Assembly: GCA_046594105.1 (NCBI GenBank)
Contig: JBKJQB010000061.1
Coordinates: 1-27,043 of the forward strand
DNA from: JBDSGC01 sp046594105
Lineage (GTDB): Bacteria; Acidobacteriota; Thermoanaerobaculia; Gp7-AA8
DNA length: 27,043 nucleotides
Direction of reading: 5' to 3'
Shown one piece after another: positions 14,091-22,344 of the stretch (its first letter is position 1; each line of letters starts with the position of its first letter). A program made the position numbers and the translations under genes. The notes under the pieces were generated by a model, which was given only the letters and a program-made list of their open reading frames with translations, had not been told where the DNA came from and did not search any database.

Positions 14091-15991
14091 GCAAGGGCTC
14101 CCGCTGGATCTTCGAGGAATTGCAGATCGTGCAGTTTGCGGTACATCCCTCGCCTGGCCAGCAACTCCTCGTGACGCCCGACTTCGACGATACGCCCCTG
14201 ATCGAGAACCACGATCTTGTCCGCACTCCTGATAGTGGAGAGCCGATGGGCGATGACCAGTGTGGTCCGTCCCTGCATGAGGTTGTTCAGCGCCGCCTGC
14301 ACCAGCCTCTCGGATTCGGTGTCCAGCGCCGAGGTGGCTTCATCCAGAACCAGAATGGGGGGGTCTTTGAACAGGGCCCGGGCAATGGCCAGGCGCTGCC
14401 GCTGTCCGCCGGAGAGCAGCACTCCCGATTCTCCGATGGAGGTGTCATAGCCCTGAGGAAGATTGACGATGAAGTCGTGGGCGTTGGCCGCACGCGCGGC
14501 CGCCATCACTCGCTGCTCCTCCGCATCGGCGCGGCCGTAAGCGATGTTGTTGCGCACGGTGTCGTTGAACAGGATCACTTCCTGGGTCACGAATCCCATC
14601 AGGCTGCGGAGGGAAAAGAGCCCGACGTCGCGGACATCGTGCCCCCCCACGGTGATGCGGCCGCCATTCACGTCGAAGAAGCGAGGGAGCAGGTTGACGA
14701 AGGTCGACTTTCCGGCGCCACTGCCGCCGACCAGGGCGACGATTTCTCCCGGCGAGATGGTCAGCTCCACGTCGCGCAGAACGGGATCCGCGTTGTAGGA
14801 GAACTGAACGTTCTGGTAGCGGATGCCCTCACCCACGTCCGTCAGCACGACGGCATCCGGCTTCTCCTTGACCTCGTTGTCGATGTCGAGCATCCGGAAG
14901 ACGCGTTCCGCGGCGGAGAGTGCCGTATTCAACGACAGATTGACCTTGTTCAATTTCTTGATCGGCTGGTACATGGCTGCCAGCGCCGCCAGGAAACTGA
15001 CGAATTGTCCGATGGTCAGCGTGCCGCTGCTGATGCGGCGGTTCGCGTACATGAACAACGCCAGCAGACAGACTCCGGAGATGATCTCCATCACCGGTGA
15101 GGTCAGTGCCTGAATCTTCTGCGACTTCAGGTTGGAGGAGAGATGGCGGCGCGTCGCATCGTGGAACCGCCCGATCTCGAATTTCTCCATGGTAAAGGCT
15201 TTGACGATGCGCACCCCGCGGATGGTCTCCTCGAGGATCGTGGCCACGTCGGCCATCCGTTCCTGGGATCGATGGGTAGTCCCGCGCAGCTTCAGACCGA
15301 AGTGCACGACCGGAAAGACCAGCGCCGGAGCGATGATCAGCCCGATCAACGCCAGTTCCGGGTTGGAGAAGAACACGTAAACGATCAGACCGATCAGGGT
15401 GATGGATTCCTGAAACAGGTCGCCCATCCGGGTGGAGACGGCAGCCTGAATGGCATCGGCGTCCGAAACTACCCTGCTGACCATCTCGCCCGTCGATCGT
15501 TCCGAGAAAAAGCGATGGCTCTGAAAGATGAGGCGCTCGTAGAGCTCGTTGCGCAGGTCCCGGACGGTAGACAACCCAACTTTCTGGAAAGCGAACTCCG
15601 AGAAAAAGGATGTGACCGCTCGGATCAGGAACACCAGCAGCAACGCCATGAGGACCTTGCGCGGCCGGTCCTGCGGCTGGGTGTCCCACCAGACATCGAA
15701 GCGATGGGACCCCCGATCGAATGTGTTGATGATCGCACCGCGCTGCCCTTCCGGTAACTCGCGCCTCAGGACCACGTTCACGACCTTCTGCCTGGTGGCT
15801 TCTTCGCGCGAGACATGCTTCGGCTGCACCACCTGGTGCCCCGGCGGCGCCAGCACCACGTCGAAGATCGGCTGCGCCAGCGCGATCATGACCGTCTGGG
15901 TCAGGGCGAAAATCATCATCGACCCGAAGGCGATGGCGGCCCATCCGCGATACCGCGCAAGATATCCGTACAGCCGGCGAAGAACGTTCAT
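14087..15991 (-). CDS. Lipid A export ABC transporter, ATP-binding/permease protein (MsbA-type)
   Basis: MsbA flips lipid A-core across the inner membrane using ATP. The 634-residue half-transporter has a six-helix membrane domain (about 1-350) and a nucleotide-binding domain with Walker A GGSGAGKST (422-430), signature LSGGQ (526-530), Walker B ILVLDE (546-551) and switch His (H582). An insertion of about 50 residues between the first two membrane helices (roughly 50-105) makes it longer than E. coli MsbA (582 residues). Its ATG overlaps the lpxB stop (ATGA) and its stop overlaps the start of the DUF374 gene (GTGA), tying it to lipid A biosynthesis; a more general lipid or drug exporter of this family cannot be excluded from sequence alone. 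Confidence 0.92.
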   Translation of the reverse strand: MNVLRRLYGYLARYRGWAAIAFGSMMIFALTQTVMIALAQPIFDVVLAPPGHQVVQPKHVSREEATRQKVVNVVLRRELPEGQRGAIINTFDRGSHRFDVWWDTQPQDRPRKVLMALLLVFLIRAVTSFFSEFAFQKVGLSTVRDLRNELYERLIFQSHRFFSERSTGEMVSRVVSDADAIQAAVSTRMGDLFQESITLIGLIVYVFFSNPELALIGLIIAPALVFPVVHFGLKLRGTTHRSQERMADVATILEETIRGVRIVKAFTMEKFEIGRFHDATRRHLSSNLKSQKIQALTSPVMEIISGVCLLALFMYANRRISSGTLTIGQFVSFLAALAAMYQPIKKLNKVNLSLNTALSAAERVFRMLDIDNEVKEKPDAVVLTDVGEGIRYQNVQFSYNADPVLRDVELTISPGEIVALVGGSGAGKSTFVNLLPRFFDVNGGRITVGGHDVRDVGLFSLRSLMGFVTQEVILFNDTVRNNIAYGRADAEEQRVMAAARAANAHDFIVNLPQGYDTSIGESGVLLSGGQRQRLAIARALFKDPPILVLDEATSALDTESERLVQAALNNLMQGRTTLVIAHRLSTIRSADKIVVLDQGRIVEVGRHEELLARRGMYRKLHDLQFLEDPAGALA

Positions 15992-17094
15992 GACCAGACG
16001 GCGTCCATTATGGCCCGCGCCGCCCGCTGACTGGCCCCTCCCTCCCCGAGGCGGACACGGACCTCGGCAAGCTCAGCGCGGATACCGGCATGCGTGTGCG
16101 GGTCGGCCATGGTCTTCACCTCGCGCACAATCCGCTCCGCGTTGACCTCCTGCTGCACCAGCTCGGGAACCACTCGTTTTCCAGCCACGATATTGACCAG
16201 GCTGAAGTACGGCAGTCGAACCAGCCGCCGGGCCACCCAGTACGTCGCCGGCGACAGCCGGTACATCACAATCACAGGGGTTCCGATCACCGCGCACTCG
16301 AGGGTCGCCGTTCCCGAGGATGACAGCGCGATGTCCGCTGAGGCCACCGCTGCTCCTCGGTCGTGCGGGACAATCCTGACGTAGTGACCGGTGGTCCGCA
16401 TCAACTCCAGCAATTCGGCCGCTGCGATGGTCGGCGCCTGGATCACGAATGCGTCCACTCCCCTCTCTTCTCCCAGCACTTTCACCGCCTGCAGCATCGC
16501 AGGAAGCAAAGACTCGATCTCGCTGCGACGGCTGCCGGGAAGGAGCGCAATCGCTAACGGCATCGAAGGCTGTTCGCGCGTCCGTTCGACACCTTTGAGC
16601 TCATCGATCAGCGGATGACCGACGTACGTGACCGGAACGTTCGCTCTTCGATACAGATCCTCCTCAAAGGGGAAGATCACGATCATCCGGTCCACTACGC
16701 GTGCAATCTCGCGGATCCGCCCGCGTCGCCAGGCCCAGACCTGAGGCGAGATGTAGTAGATGACCTTGAGGCCCATGGCGTGGCAACGACGGGCCACCCG
16801 CAGATTGAAGTCGGGGTAATCGACCAGCAGCACCGCGTCGGGGCGTTCCGTGGCCATCAACGCGACCAGCTCATCGAAGACGCGCCGGAACATGCCGAGG
16901 TGTCGGATCACGTTGAACAGGCCGGTGATCCCCATCTCCCGCGCGTGATGCAGCACCCGCATCCCTTCTGCTTCGAGCAGATCCCCCCCGATTCCGAAGG
17001 TCTGCAGGGAAGGATCCAGCGCTTTCAGCTCGCGGACCACTTCCGCCGCGTGCAGATCGCCGGAGGCTTCGCCGGCGACGATGGCCAGCTTCAT
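15988..17094 (-). CDS. Lipid-A-disaccharide synthase
   Basis: LpxB, a GT19 glycosyltransferase at the inner face of the cytoplasmic membrane, joins UDP-2,3-diacylglucosamine and lipid X to the lipid A disaccharide. All typical motifs are present in the 368 residues: GEASGD (8-13), DYPDFN (92-97), SPQVWAW (116-122), VGHPL (158-162), LLPGSR (184-189), SSSGTATLE (258-266) and PYFSLVN (295-301). Length is standard. The start codon lacks a strong ribosome binding site. Forty-three bases separate it from the small membrane-protein gene upstream. Its presence shows that the organism makes lipid A. The rest of the pathway (lpxA, lpxC, lpxD) must lie upstream or elsewhere. Confidence 0.97.
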   Translation of the reverse strand: MKLAIVAGEASGDLHAAEVVRELKALDPSLQTFGIGGDLLEAEGMRVLHHAREMGITGLFNVIRHLGMFRRVFDELVALMATERPDAVLLVDYPDFNLRVARRCHAMGLKVIYYISPQVWAWRRGRIREIARVVDRMIVIFPFEEDLYRRANVPVTYVGHPLIDELKGVERTREQPSMPLAIALLPGSRRSEIESLLPAMLQAVKVLGEERGVDAFVIQAPTIAAAELLELMRTTGHYVRIVPHDRGAAVASADIALSSSGTATLECAVIGTPVIVMYRLSPATYWVARRLVRLPYFSLVNIVAGKRVVPELVQQEVNAERIVREVKTMADPHTHAGIRAELAEVRVRLGEGGASQRAARAIMDAVWS

Positions 17095-17137
17095 CGAGGC
17101 GTCCCGCGCGCGTGACGGCGAACGGAGGCATCACGCT

Positions 17138-17323
17138 TCATCGGAGCGGGAAGGGGTACATCACCCAGGCCACCGCGATGCCGCCAAGGAAGAGCGCGGT
17201 AAAGACCAGAGCGAAAAAGCGGATGCGCTCCTGGCGCGTCTGCTTCCAGAGCAGAGCGAAAAAAAGTGCGGCAGCCACTGCGTAGAGGAGCATCAGCGTG
17301 ACGTGATGACGCAGGAGACTCAT
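17138..17323 (-). CDS. Small two-helix membrane protein
   Basis: The 61-residue product consists almost only of two hydrophobic helices (about residues 8-26 and 35-57) joined by a basic turn (KQTRQERIR), ending in PFPLR. The basic loop predicts both ends on the outside. The ATG overlaps the stop of the preceding gene (ATGA), which supports that it is translated. No family is recognised. Conservation of the pair in front of lpxB in related genomes would be the best hint of a function in the envelope. Confidence 0.7.
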   Translation of the reverse strand: MSLLRHHVTLMLLYAVAAALFFALLWKQTRQERIRFFALVFTALFLGGIAVAWVMYPFPLR

Positions 17324-17691
17324 TCTTTGCGTCCCTCCGCGATGTCGTAGGCATCGAGCACCAGCAGCAGGTTCATCAAGCCAGCGGTGATGGTGAACGC
17401 CGTCCCGTGCTCATAGGTGATGGAGGTGATGTCTCCATGAGCGCCCATGGCCAGCGCGAGGAAGTAAATGCTGCCTGCCCCCATCGTGCCGAAGCTCGCC
17501 AGCAGCCGCAGAATCGATCCTCCGCTGCGGGAGAGGGCGTAGAGATCGCCGTCCACAACCACGCCGATGACGAACATCGTCACCACGATCGCGAAGAAGG
17601 CGATGGCACGGTTGCGCCGCCCGAGATACCAGTGTCCCGCACCGGGCAGAAGATACGCCAGCAGCATGGCCACAGCGGACCTGCCCTTCAT
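17320..17691 (-). CDS. Membrane protein with three to four helices, function unknown
   Basis: The 123-residue protein starts MKGRSAVAMLLAYLLPGAGHWYLGRRNRA, a motif (hydrophobic helix, PGAGHxYLGR) also seen in small integral membrane proteins of the TM2 type and in DUF6677-like acidobacterial proteins; the latter match is from memory. Further membrane helices lie at about 31-48, 62-84 and 96-114. Its start overlaps the stop of the HIT gene (ATGA) and its stop overlaps the next small gene, so three genes are translationally coupled. The function is unknown; position next to lpxB and msbA hints at the envelope. Confidence 0.78.
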   Translation of the reverse strand: MKGRSAVAMLLAYLLPGAGHWYLGRRNRAIAFFAIVVTMFVIGVVVDGDLYALSRSGGSILRLLASFGTMGAGSIYFLALAMGAHGDITSITYEHGTAFTITAGLMNLLLVLDAYDIAEGRKE

Positions 17692-18203
17692 AGGGAGGCC
17701 AGTCCATCCGCCTGCAGACGCTCGAAGTGTGGCTGAAGCCGGACGTACGTCTGCTCGAGCTCTTCAGGAATCAGGCGGGTACGTGCCGTAACGGTCATGA
17801 AATTTGAGTCTCCGCCCCAGCGGGGCACGATGTGCATGTGGTAGTGATCGGCCACGCCCGCCCCTGCCACCTCTCCGAAGTTCATGCCGACGTTGAACCC
17901 GTCGGGATGATAAACATCGGAGAGGATGCGCTGGGATTCCGCGGTCAGACGAATCAGCATGCGCAGATCGTCATCCGTGCTTTGGAACAAGCGGGCCTCA
18001 TGCGCACGCGGCGCGACCATGAGATGGCCATTGGTATACGGATAGCGGTTCAGCATCACCACGGACAATTCGTTCCGAAACAACGTGAGGGTCTCCCGGG
18101 GGGTCGTGGATTGCGCGGCGCCGCAGAAGATGCAGGCGGAAGTAGTCTCGCCTCTGGGCGAGGTCAAGTACGAATACCTCCAGGGGGTGAAGAGGACGTC
18201 CAT
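17688..18203 (-). CDS. HIT family nucleotide hydrolase/phosphorylase
   Basis: Histidine-triad proteins act on nucleoside phosphoesters such as AMP-lysine or diadenosine polyphosphates. The 171-residue protein carries the triad in DHYHMHIVPRW (H120, H122, H124), a CxxC zinc-site pair (C24, C27), and the segments NRYPYTNGHLMVAPR and GDSNFM, which place it with the longer Ap4A phosphorylase-like branch known from mycobacteria (Rv2613c) rather than with HinT. The N-terminal MDVLFTPWRYSYL matches that branch and fixes the start. The exact substrate cannot be read from the sequence. It lies 40 bases after the IHF-like gene and leads into two membrane-protein genes by an ATGA overlap. Confidence 0.92.
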   Translation of the reverse strand: MDVLFTPWRYSYLTSPRGETTSACIFCGAAQSTTPRETLTLFRNELSVVMLNRYPYTNGHLMVAPRAHEARLFQSTDDDLRMLIRLTAESQRILSDVYHPDGFNVGMNFGEVAGAGVADHYHMHIVPRWGGDSNFMTVTARTRLIPEELEQTYVRLQPHFERLQADGLASL

Positions 18204-18243
18204 GGGGCAAGGGGTCGGCGAAGCTTCGTCGGGCCTTCGCGAA

Positions 18244-18657
18244 TCACGACTGGTCAGGAGTTGAGGGTCCGTCGTGTCCTTCTGCTCCCTCGGCTGGCTG
18301 CGCCGTCACCGTGACGGCCTGGTTGATCAGCTCCTTCAGTTCCTTGCCCGGCTTGAAGTAGGGAATCTTCTTCGATGGGACTTCCACCTTCTCTCCGGTC
18401 TTGGGATTGCGGCCAGTGCGCGACTTCCGGCTGCGAAGCCGAAAACTGCCGAACCCGCGCAACTCGATCTTCTGTCCAGAGCGGAGTGAATCGACGATGG
18501 AATCGAAGACGATGTTGACGATGGTTTCTGCCTGCTTCTTGGTGAGCTGAACCGCGCGGGCCACTTCGTCCACGAGCTCCGCTTTGGTCATCACGCCCGC
18601 TTTTTCATCGCCGGCGCCGAGTCCCAACTCCTGGTCCAGCGGAACCTTTTCGTTCAT
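18244..18657 (-). CDS. HU/IHF-family DNA-bending protein, IHF-beta-like
   Basis: The conserved part starts at MTKAELVDEVA (residue 23 of this call) and contains IELRGFGSFRLR, the DNA-intercalating arm GRNPKTGEKVEVPSKK and PYFKPGKELKELI, all typical of IHF-beta. Two starts are possible: ATG 18657, with AGGGGG nine bases upstream and an acidic 22-residue N-terminal extension, or ATG 18591 directly at MTKAEL, without a ribosome binding site. I prefer 18657 on the signal, though family length favours 18591. The C-terminus has a further acidic Gly/Pro-rich tail of about 20 residues. The order cmk-rpsA-IHF is the same as in E. coli (cmk-rpsA-ihfB), which supports IHF-beta over HU; no alpha subunit is seen here, so it may act as a homodimer. 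Confidence 0.9.
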   Translation of the reverse strand: MNEKVPLDQELGLGAGDEKAGVMTKAELVDEVARAVQLTKKQAETIVNIVFDSIVDSLRSGQKIELRGFGSFRLRSRKSRTGRNPKTGEKVEVPSKKIPYFKPGKELKELINQAVTVTAQPAEGAEGHDGPSTPDQS

Positions 18658-18758
18658 ACCGTGCGGCCCCCTGAAACGAGAGGACGGTGTGCCTGCGACC
18701 GGCGGAAACCGGAAGCGCAAACATTGAAACGCTGCGTGCGATCAGTAGGCGGCATCAC

Positions 18759-20552
18759 TCAACTCTGCCGGGAAGGGTCCGAGGTTTCCGATGGGGGGGG
18801 CGACGCTTTCTCATCGGTTCCGTCGCTCTCGTCTTCCGTGGGGGCGGCGTTCTGCGCTGCATGAGACTGGTGGGCAGGGAGCGCGTTCTGCGCCCGCTCC
18901 TCCTCGGTCAACGGCTCAACGTCCCGCGTGGAAAGCCCGATTTTCTTGTCGGTCCAGTCGATCTTGATGATGCGCACCCGCAGGGGATCGCCGACCTCGT
19001 ACATGCTTTCCAGTTTGATCTTCACGTCACGCTGGATCTCCGAGACATGGGCCAGACCTTCCACCCCTTCGGCGACGCGAACGAACAGGCCGAAGTCGGT
19101 GACCTTGGCCAGCGTTCCGATGACTTCGTCGCCCACGTTGTGCGATTTTGCGAAGTTGTCCCATTCATTGGGAAGGAATTCTTTGATGGACAGCGAGAGC
19201 CGCTGATTCTCTCCGTCGACGTTGATGACGCGCGCCTGGACGCTGTCGCCCTTCTTGAGGACTTCATTGGGGTGCTTCAGGCGGCGGTTCCACGACATAT
19301 CGGAGATGTGAATCAGTCCGTCGATTCCGTCCTCCACTTCCACGAAGGCCCCGAAGTCTGTGAGGTTGCGGACCTTCCCCTGGATCACCGCGCCGACCGG
19401 GTAGCGTTCGGAGATGGTGTCCCAGGGATTCTGCTCCAGCGCCTTGAGGGAGAGGGAGATGCGGCGATTGGCCACATTGACGTCGGTGACCACTGCATCG
19501 ACCTCGGCCCCCAGGCTGAGGAGCTTGGATGGATTGCGGACTTTCTTCGTCCAGGACATCTCGGACACATGGATGAGGCCTTCCACGCCCTCTTCCAACT
19601 CGATGAACGCGCCGTAGTCAGTCAGGGAGACGACTTTGCCGTGGACCTTGGTGCCCAGGGGATAGCGCACCACCACATCGGACCAGGGATCCTGAGACTT
19701 CTGTTTGTACCCGAGAGACACGCGCTCTGCAGCGGGATCGAACTTCAAAACCACCACTTCGATCTCGTCGGCGACGTTGAAATACTCGGAGGGATGATTG
19801 ACCCGTCCCCATGAGATATCGGTGATGTGGAGGAGTCCATCGACCCCACCGAGGTCGACGAACACGCCGTAGTCGGTGATGTTCTTGACCACGCCGTGAG
19901 TGAGCTGGCCCTCCTGCAGACGTCCGAAGGTATCCTTCTTCGCAGCGGCCTGCTCGACTTCGACGATCGCTCGGCGCGAAAGAACCACGTTGTTGCGCTT
20001 CTTGTCGAACGAGACGATTTTGAAGGAATACTCGTGTCCCTTCAGTGCGTCGAGATTCTTGACAGGCTTGGTATCGATGAGCGAACCGGGAAGGAATGCC
20101 TTCACCCCTCCCACGTCCACGGCCAGACCACCTTTGACCCGTTCCAGCACCTTTCCGCTGATGGCTTCATCGGCCTTGAAAACCGCCTCGATGCGATCCC
20201 ACACCAGCATGCGCTCGGCTTTTTCGCGGGAGAGCACTACGTATCCACTGTTATGCTCGAGGCGCTCGAGGTAGACATCGAGCTCGTCGCCGGGCTTGAT
20301 TCGAATCTGTCCGTCCAGACCGGTCACCTCACCGATCGGGAGAAGACCTTCCGACTTGTAACCGATATCGATGACTGCTTCGGTCGCGGTGAGCTTCAGG
20401 ACGCGTCCGCGAACGATGTCACCTTCGGAAAAGGTGGCCATCTTGCGGTCGTACACCTCGAGGAGCTCGTCCATACCGAGCCCTTCCAGATCATTGCTCT
20501 CCCCTTTTCGTGGTTGTTGCCTGGGGTTTTTCGGATCGTCACTCGACGGCAT
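18759..20552 (-). CDS. 30S ribosomal protein S1
   Basis: S1 binds mRNA and helps load it on the 30S subunit. The 597-residue protein has six S1 RNA-binding domains at about 42-109, 127-193, 213-282, 299-369, 386-456 and 473-543, with the typical TDYGVFV/TDFGAFV and GLIHxS strands in repeats 3-6. Repeats 1 and 2 are more diverged, as expected for the ribosome-docking pair. A low-complexity acidic tail (545-597) follows, and the N-terminal 40 residues are an extension. GGAGGAA lies about 11 bases before the ATG. A strong promoter upstream separates it from cmk, in keeping with the high demand for S1. S1 of E. coli represses its own translation through the leader; nothing in this leader proves the same. 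Confidence 0.98.
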   Translation of the reverse strand: MPSSDDPKNPRQQPRKGESNDLEGLGMDELLEVYDRKMATFSEGDIVRGRVLKLTATEAVIDIGYKSEGLLPIGEVTGLDGQIRIKPGDELDVYLERLEHNSGYVVLSREKAERMLVWDRIEAVFKADEAISGKVLERVKGGLAVDVGGVKAFLPGSLIDTKPVKNLDALKGHEYSFKIVSFDKKRNNVVLSRRAIVEVEQAAAKKDTFGRLQEGQLTHGVVKNITDYGVFVDLGGVDGLLHITDISWGRVNHPSEYFNVADEIEVVVLKFDPAAERVSLGYKQKSQDPWSDVVVRYPLGTKVHGKVVSLTDYGAFIELEEGVEGLIHVSEMSWTKKVRNPSKLLSLGAEVDAVVTDVNVANRRISLSLKALEQNPWDTISERYPVGAVIQGKVRNLTDFGAFVEVEDGIDGLIHISDMSWNRRLKHPNEVLKKGDSVQARVINVDGENQRLSLSIKEFLPNEWDNFAKSHNVGDEVIGTLAKVTDFGLFVRVAEGVEGLAHVSEIQRDVKIKLESMYEVGDPLRVRIIKIDWTDKKIGLSTRDVEPLTEEERAQNALPAHQSHAAQNAAPTEDESDGTDEKASPPPSETSDPSRQS

Positions 20553-20635
20553 GAAACGGGGTTCCTCCCGGAATTTGTGGCCCGAGGTGCGAGGGCAAAA
20601 TCCGCGCTAAATTGTTGATACAGGTCGAAATGCGG

Positions 20636-20665
20636 AGTGTAGCGGTCGGCCCGACAGCGAGTCAA
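20636..20665 (-). promoter_or_regulatory. Sigma70-type promoter of rpsA
   Basis: On the minus strand TTGACT (20660-20665) and TACACT (20636-20641) stand 18 bases apart, close to the consensus. Transcription would begin near 20629, giving a leader of about 75 bases before the rpsA ATG. The promoter lies in the 136-base gap after cmk and lets rpsA be made independently of the trpS-cmk operon. Confidence 0.7.
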
Positions 20666-20688
20666 GGAATACGGACGACCGCATCCAT

Positions 20689-21372
20689 TTACGCCCCGCT
20701 GCCGCGTAATCGGACCGCTTTCACGATCGTCGACACCACTTCCTCGATGGTGCGGTCGGATGTGTCGATGACGCGATAGCTGTCATCGAACATGAGGGGG
20801 GAATCGCTTCGCGACGAGTCCTGTCCGTCCCGCGCGACGGTCTCCGCCAGCACCGTTGCGAAGTCGGCGGGCTGCCCTTTTGCGGCCAGCTCGCCCTGAC
20901 GCCGGCGGGCCCGCACCTCCGGCCTGGCGGTCAGAAAAAACTTGAAGGGCGTTTCCGGAAAGACCTTGGTCCCGATGTCGCGACCTTCCAGCACTCCACC
21001 ACTGCGGCGCCCAAGATCCTGCTGAAGCCGGACTAGAACGCGGCGGACGGCGGGCACCGCGGACACGTCACTGGCGGCCATGCTCATTTCCGGAGTGCGC
21101 AGCAGAGAGGTGACGTCGCTGCCGTCCAGGAGAACCTGGGGCTGCTCCCCCGGAATGAAATCGATTCGGACGCGGGATGCCAGTTCCTCCAGCCCCTGCT
21201 CGTCACGGAATCCAACACCGGCGCGGGATGCAGCCAGGGCCAGCGCGCGGTACATGGCACCGGTGTCGATGTGAGGAATGGCCAACGCCTGTGCAGCAAG
21301 GCGGCTGGTCGTGGTCTTCCCCACTCCGGACGGGCCATCGATGGCGATGATCAGTGGGGTCTGACCGCTCAT
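20689..21372 (-). CDS. Cytidylate kinase
   Basis: The enzyme phosphorylates CMP and dCMP. The 227-residue product has the P-loop GPSGVGKTT (13-21), DTGAMYRALA, the CMP-binding loop LEGRDIGTKVFP and the SPL motif near the C-terminus; its length equals that of the E. coli enzyme. The upstream sequence repeats the start codon: in-frame ATGs occur at 21372, 21387 and 21402 within a 15-bp tandem repeat. I choose 21372 (MSGQTPLIIAIDGPSG) as it fits the family; the longer form would add MPERSMPAQS. None of the three has a ribosome binding site, so translation may be coupled to rluB, whose stop lies 78 bases upstream. Confidence 0.95.
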   Translation of the reverse strand: MSGQTPLIIAIDGPSGVGKTTTSRLAAQALAIPHIDTGAMYRALALAASRAGVGFRDEQGLEELASRVRIDFIPGEQPQVLLDGSDVTSLLRTPEMSMAASDVSAVPAVRRVLVRLQQDLGRRSGGVLEGRDIGTKVFPETPFKFFLTARPEVRARRRQGELAAKGQPADFATVLAETVARDGQDSSRSDSPLMFDDSYRVIDTSDRTIEEVVSTIVKAVRLRGSGA

Positions 21373-21429
21373 GGATTGCGCAGGCATGGATCGCTCAGGC
21401 ATGGATTACTCAGGCATAGATGCTCAGGC
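21371..21429. repeat. 15-bp tandem repeat over the cmk start
   Basis: Three 15-base units (21371-21385, 21386-21400, 21401-21415) of the form ATGGATYRCKCAGGC on the plus strand are followed by a 14-base degenerate one (21416-21429). On the minus strand each full unit contains ATG, and they are in frame with cmk, except that the outermost copy reads ATGCCTGAGTAA, a three-codon mini-ORF. Confidence 0.85.
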
Positions 21430-21450
21430 AGGCCCGCGAGCTGCCGGCGA

Positions 21451-22344
21451 TCAGCTGCGGCGCGCCGCGCTCCGAGGCTTTCCGGCCGGACGAGCACTTC
21501 GCGACTTCGCGGCAGGACGCGCAGAGCTCTTGGCGGCGGCTTTTTTCTTCGAAGCGCCGGCCGGCTTCTTGCGCGAGGCTGGGCGCGCGGCGGCACGGCG
21601 CGGCTTGGCGTCCTTCATCGTTGCCAGCATCTTCACTTCCTGCCGGGTCAACTCGCGCCAGACACCCGGCGTCAGCTTGGGATCGGAGATGGGGCCGATG
21701 GCCACGCGGCGAAGTTTGGAGACGGGATGGCCGACCGCCTGAAACATCTTGCGGATCTGCTGTGTCCGTCCCTCGCGCAGTTTGACCTCGAACCAGCTGT
21801 TGCCCTCGTCGAGGTTCTTTCCCGTCGTCTTCAGCCGCTCGATGTCGCAGGGAAGCGTGCGTTTGCCTTCCAGAGTGATGCCCCGCCGGAGTTTGTCGAC
21901 CAGTCGCTCCTCCGGCACTCCCCGCACCTTGACGTTGTACGTCTTGATGGAGCCGTTGGTCGGATGAGACACCTTGAACGCCAGGTCGCCGTCGTTCGTC
22001 AGAAGGACCAACCCCTCGGAGTGATAGTCCAGCCGCCCCACGGGATAGATGCGCTCGCGGATGCCGCGCACCAGATCGATCACCGTACGCCGCCCCTGCG
22101 GATCGGCCACCGTGGTCATCACTTCTTTCGGCTTGTAAATGAGGATGTAGCGATGCTCTTCCTTGTGCGTGATGAGCTTGCCGTCCACCTTCACGTGATC
22201 GCTCTCGACCTCGGCTTTGCTTCCGAGTTCGGTGACCACGCGTCCGTTCACGGTGACCCGACCTTCGCGGATCATCGCTTCCGCCTCCCGTCGCGAGGCG
22301 ACGCCGGCGTGGGCGATGATTTTCTGCAATCGCTCTTGCATCAT
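21451..22344 (-). CDS. 23S rRNA pseudouridine synthase, RluB/RsuA family
   Basis: The protein converts a uridine in rRNA to pseudouridine. It has an N-terminal S4 RNA-binding domain (MQERLQKIIAHAGVASRREAE, about 1-60), the catalytic motif GRLDYHSEGLVLLTNDG with Asp 106, and the conserved REGRTQQIRKMFQAVGHPVSKLRRVAIG. Residues from about 246 to 297 form a Lys/Ala/Arg/Pro-rich tail, probably an RNA-binding extension and common in RluB. The ATG overlaps the scpB stop (ATGA); scpA-scpB-rluB-cmk is a widespread order. RluB (U2605 of 23S rRNA) is the most likely member; the exact target position is inferred from family resemblance. Confidence 0.94.
   Translation of the reverse strand: MMQERLQKIIAHAGVASRREAEAMIREGRVTVNGRVVTELGSKAEVESDHVKVDGKLITHKEEHRYILIYKPKEVMTTVADPQGRRTVIDLVRGIRERIYPVGRLDYHSEGLVLLTNDGDLAFKVSHPTNGSIKTYNVKVRGVPEERLVDKLRRGITLEGKRTLPCDIERLKTTGKNLDEGNSWFEVKLREGRTQQIRKMFQAVGHPVSKLRRVAIGPISDPKLTPGVWRELTRQEVKMLATMKDAKPRRAAARPASRKKPAGASKKKAAAKSSARPAAKSRSARPAGKPRSAARRS

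Noticed and set aside
18793..18800. Run of eight G in the 3' end of rpsA as a possible slip site
   Set aside because: The frame continues naturally through it to an ordinary acidic tail and stop; no better frame follows.
18687..19814. Plus-strand ORF (375 codons) opposite rpsA, and a similar one at 19827-20618
   Set aside because: Both are shadows of the repeated S1 domains; their apparent internal repeats come from the S1 repeats on the other strand.
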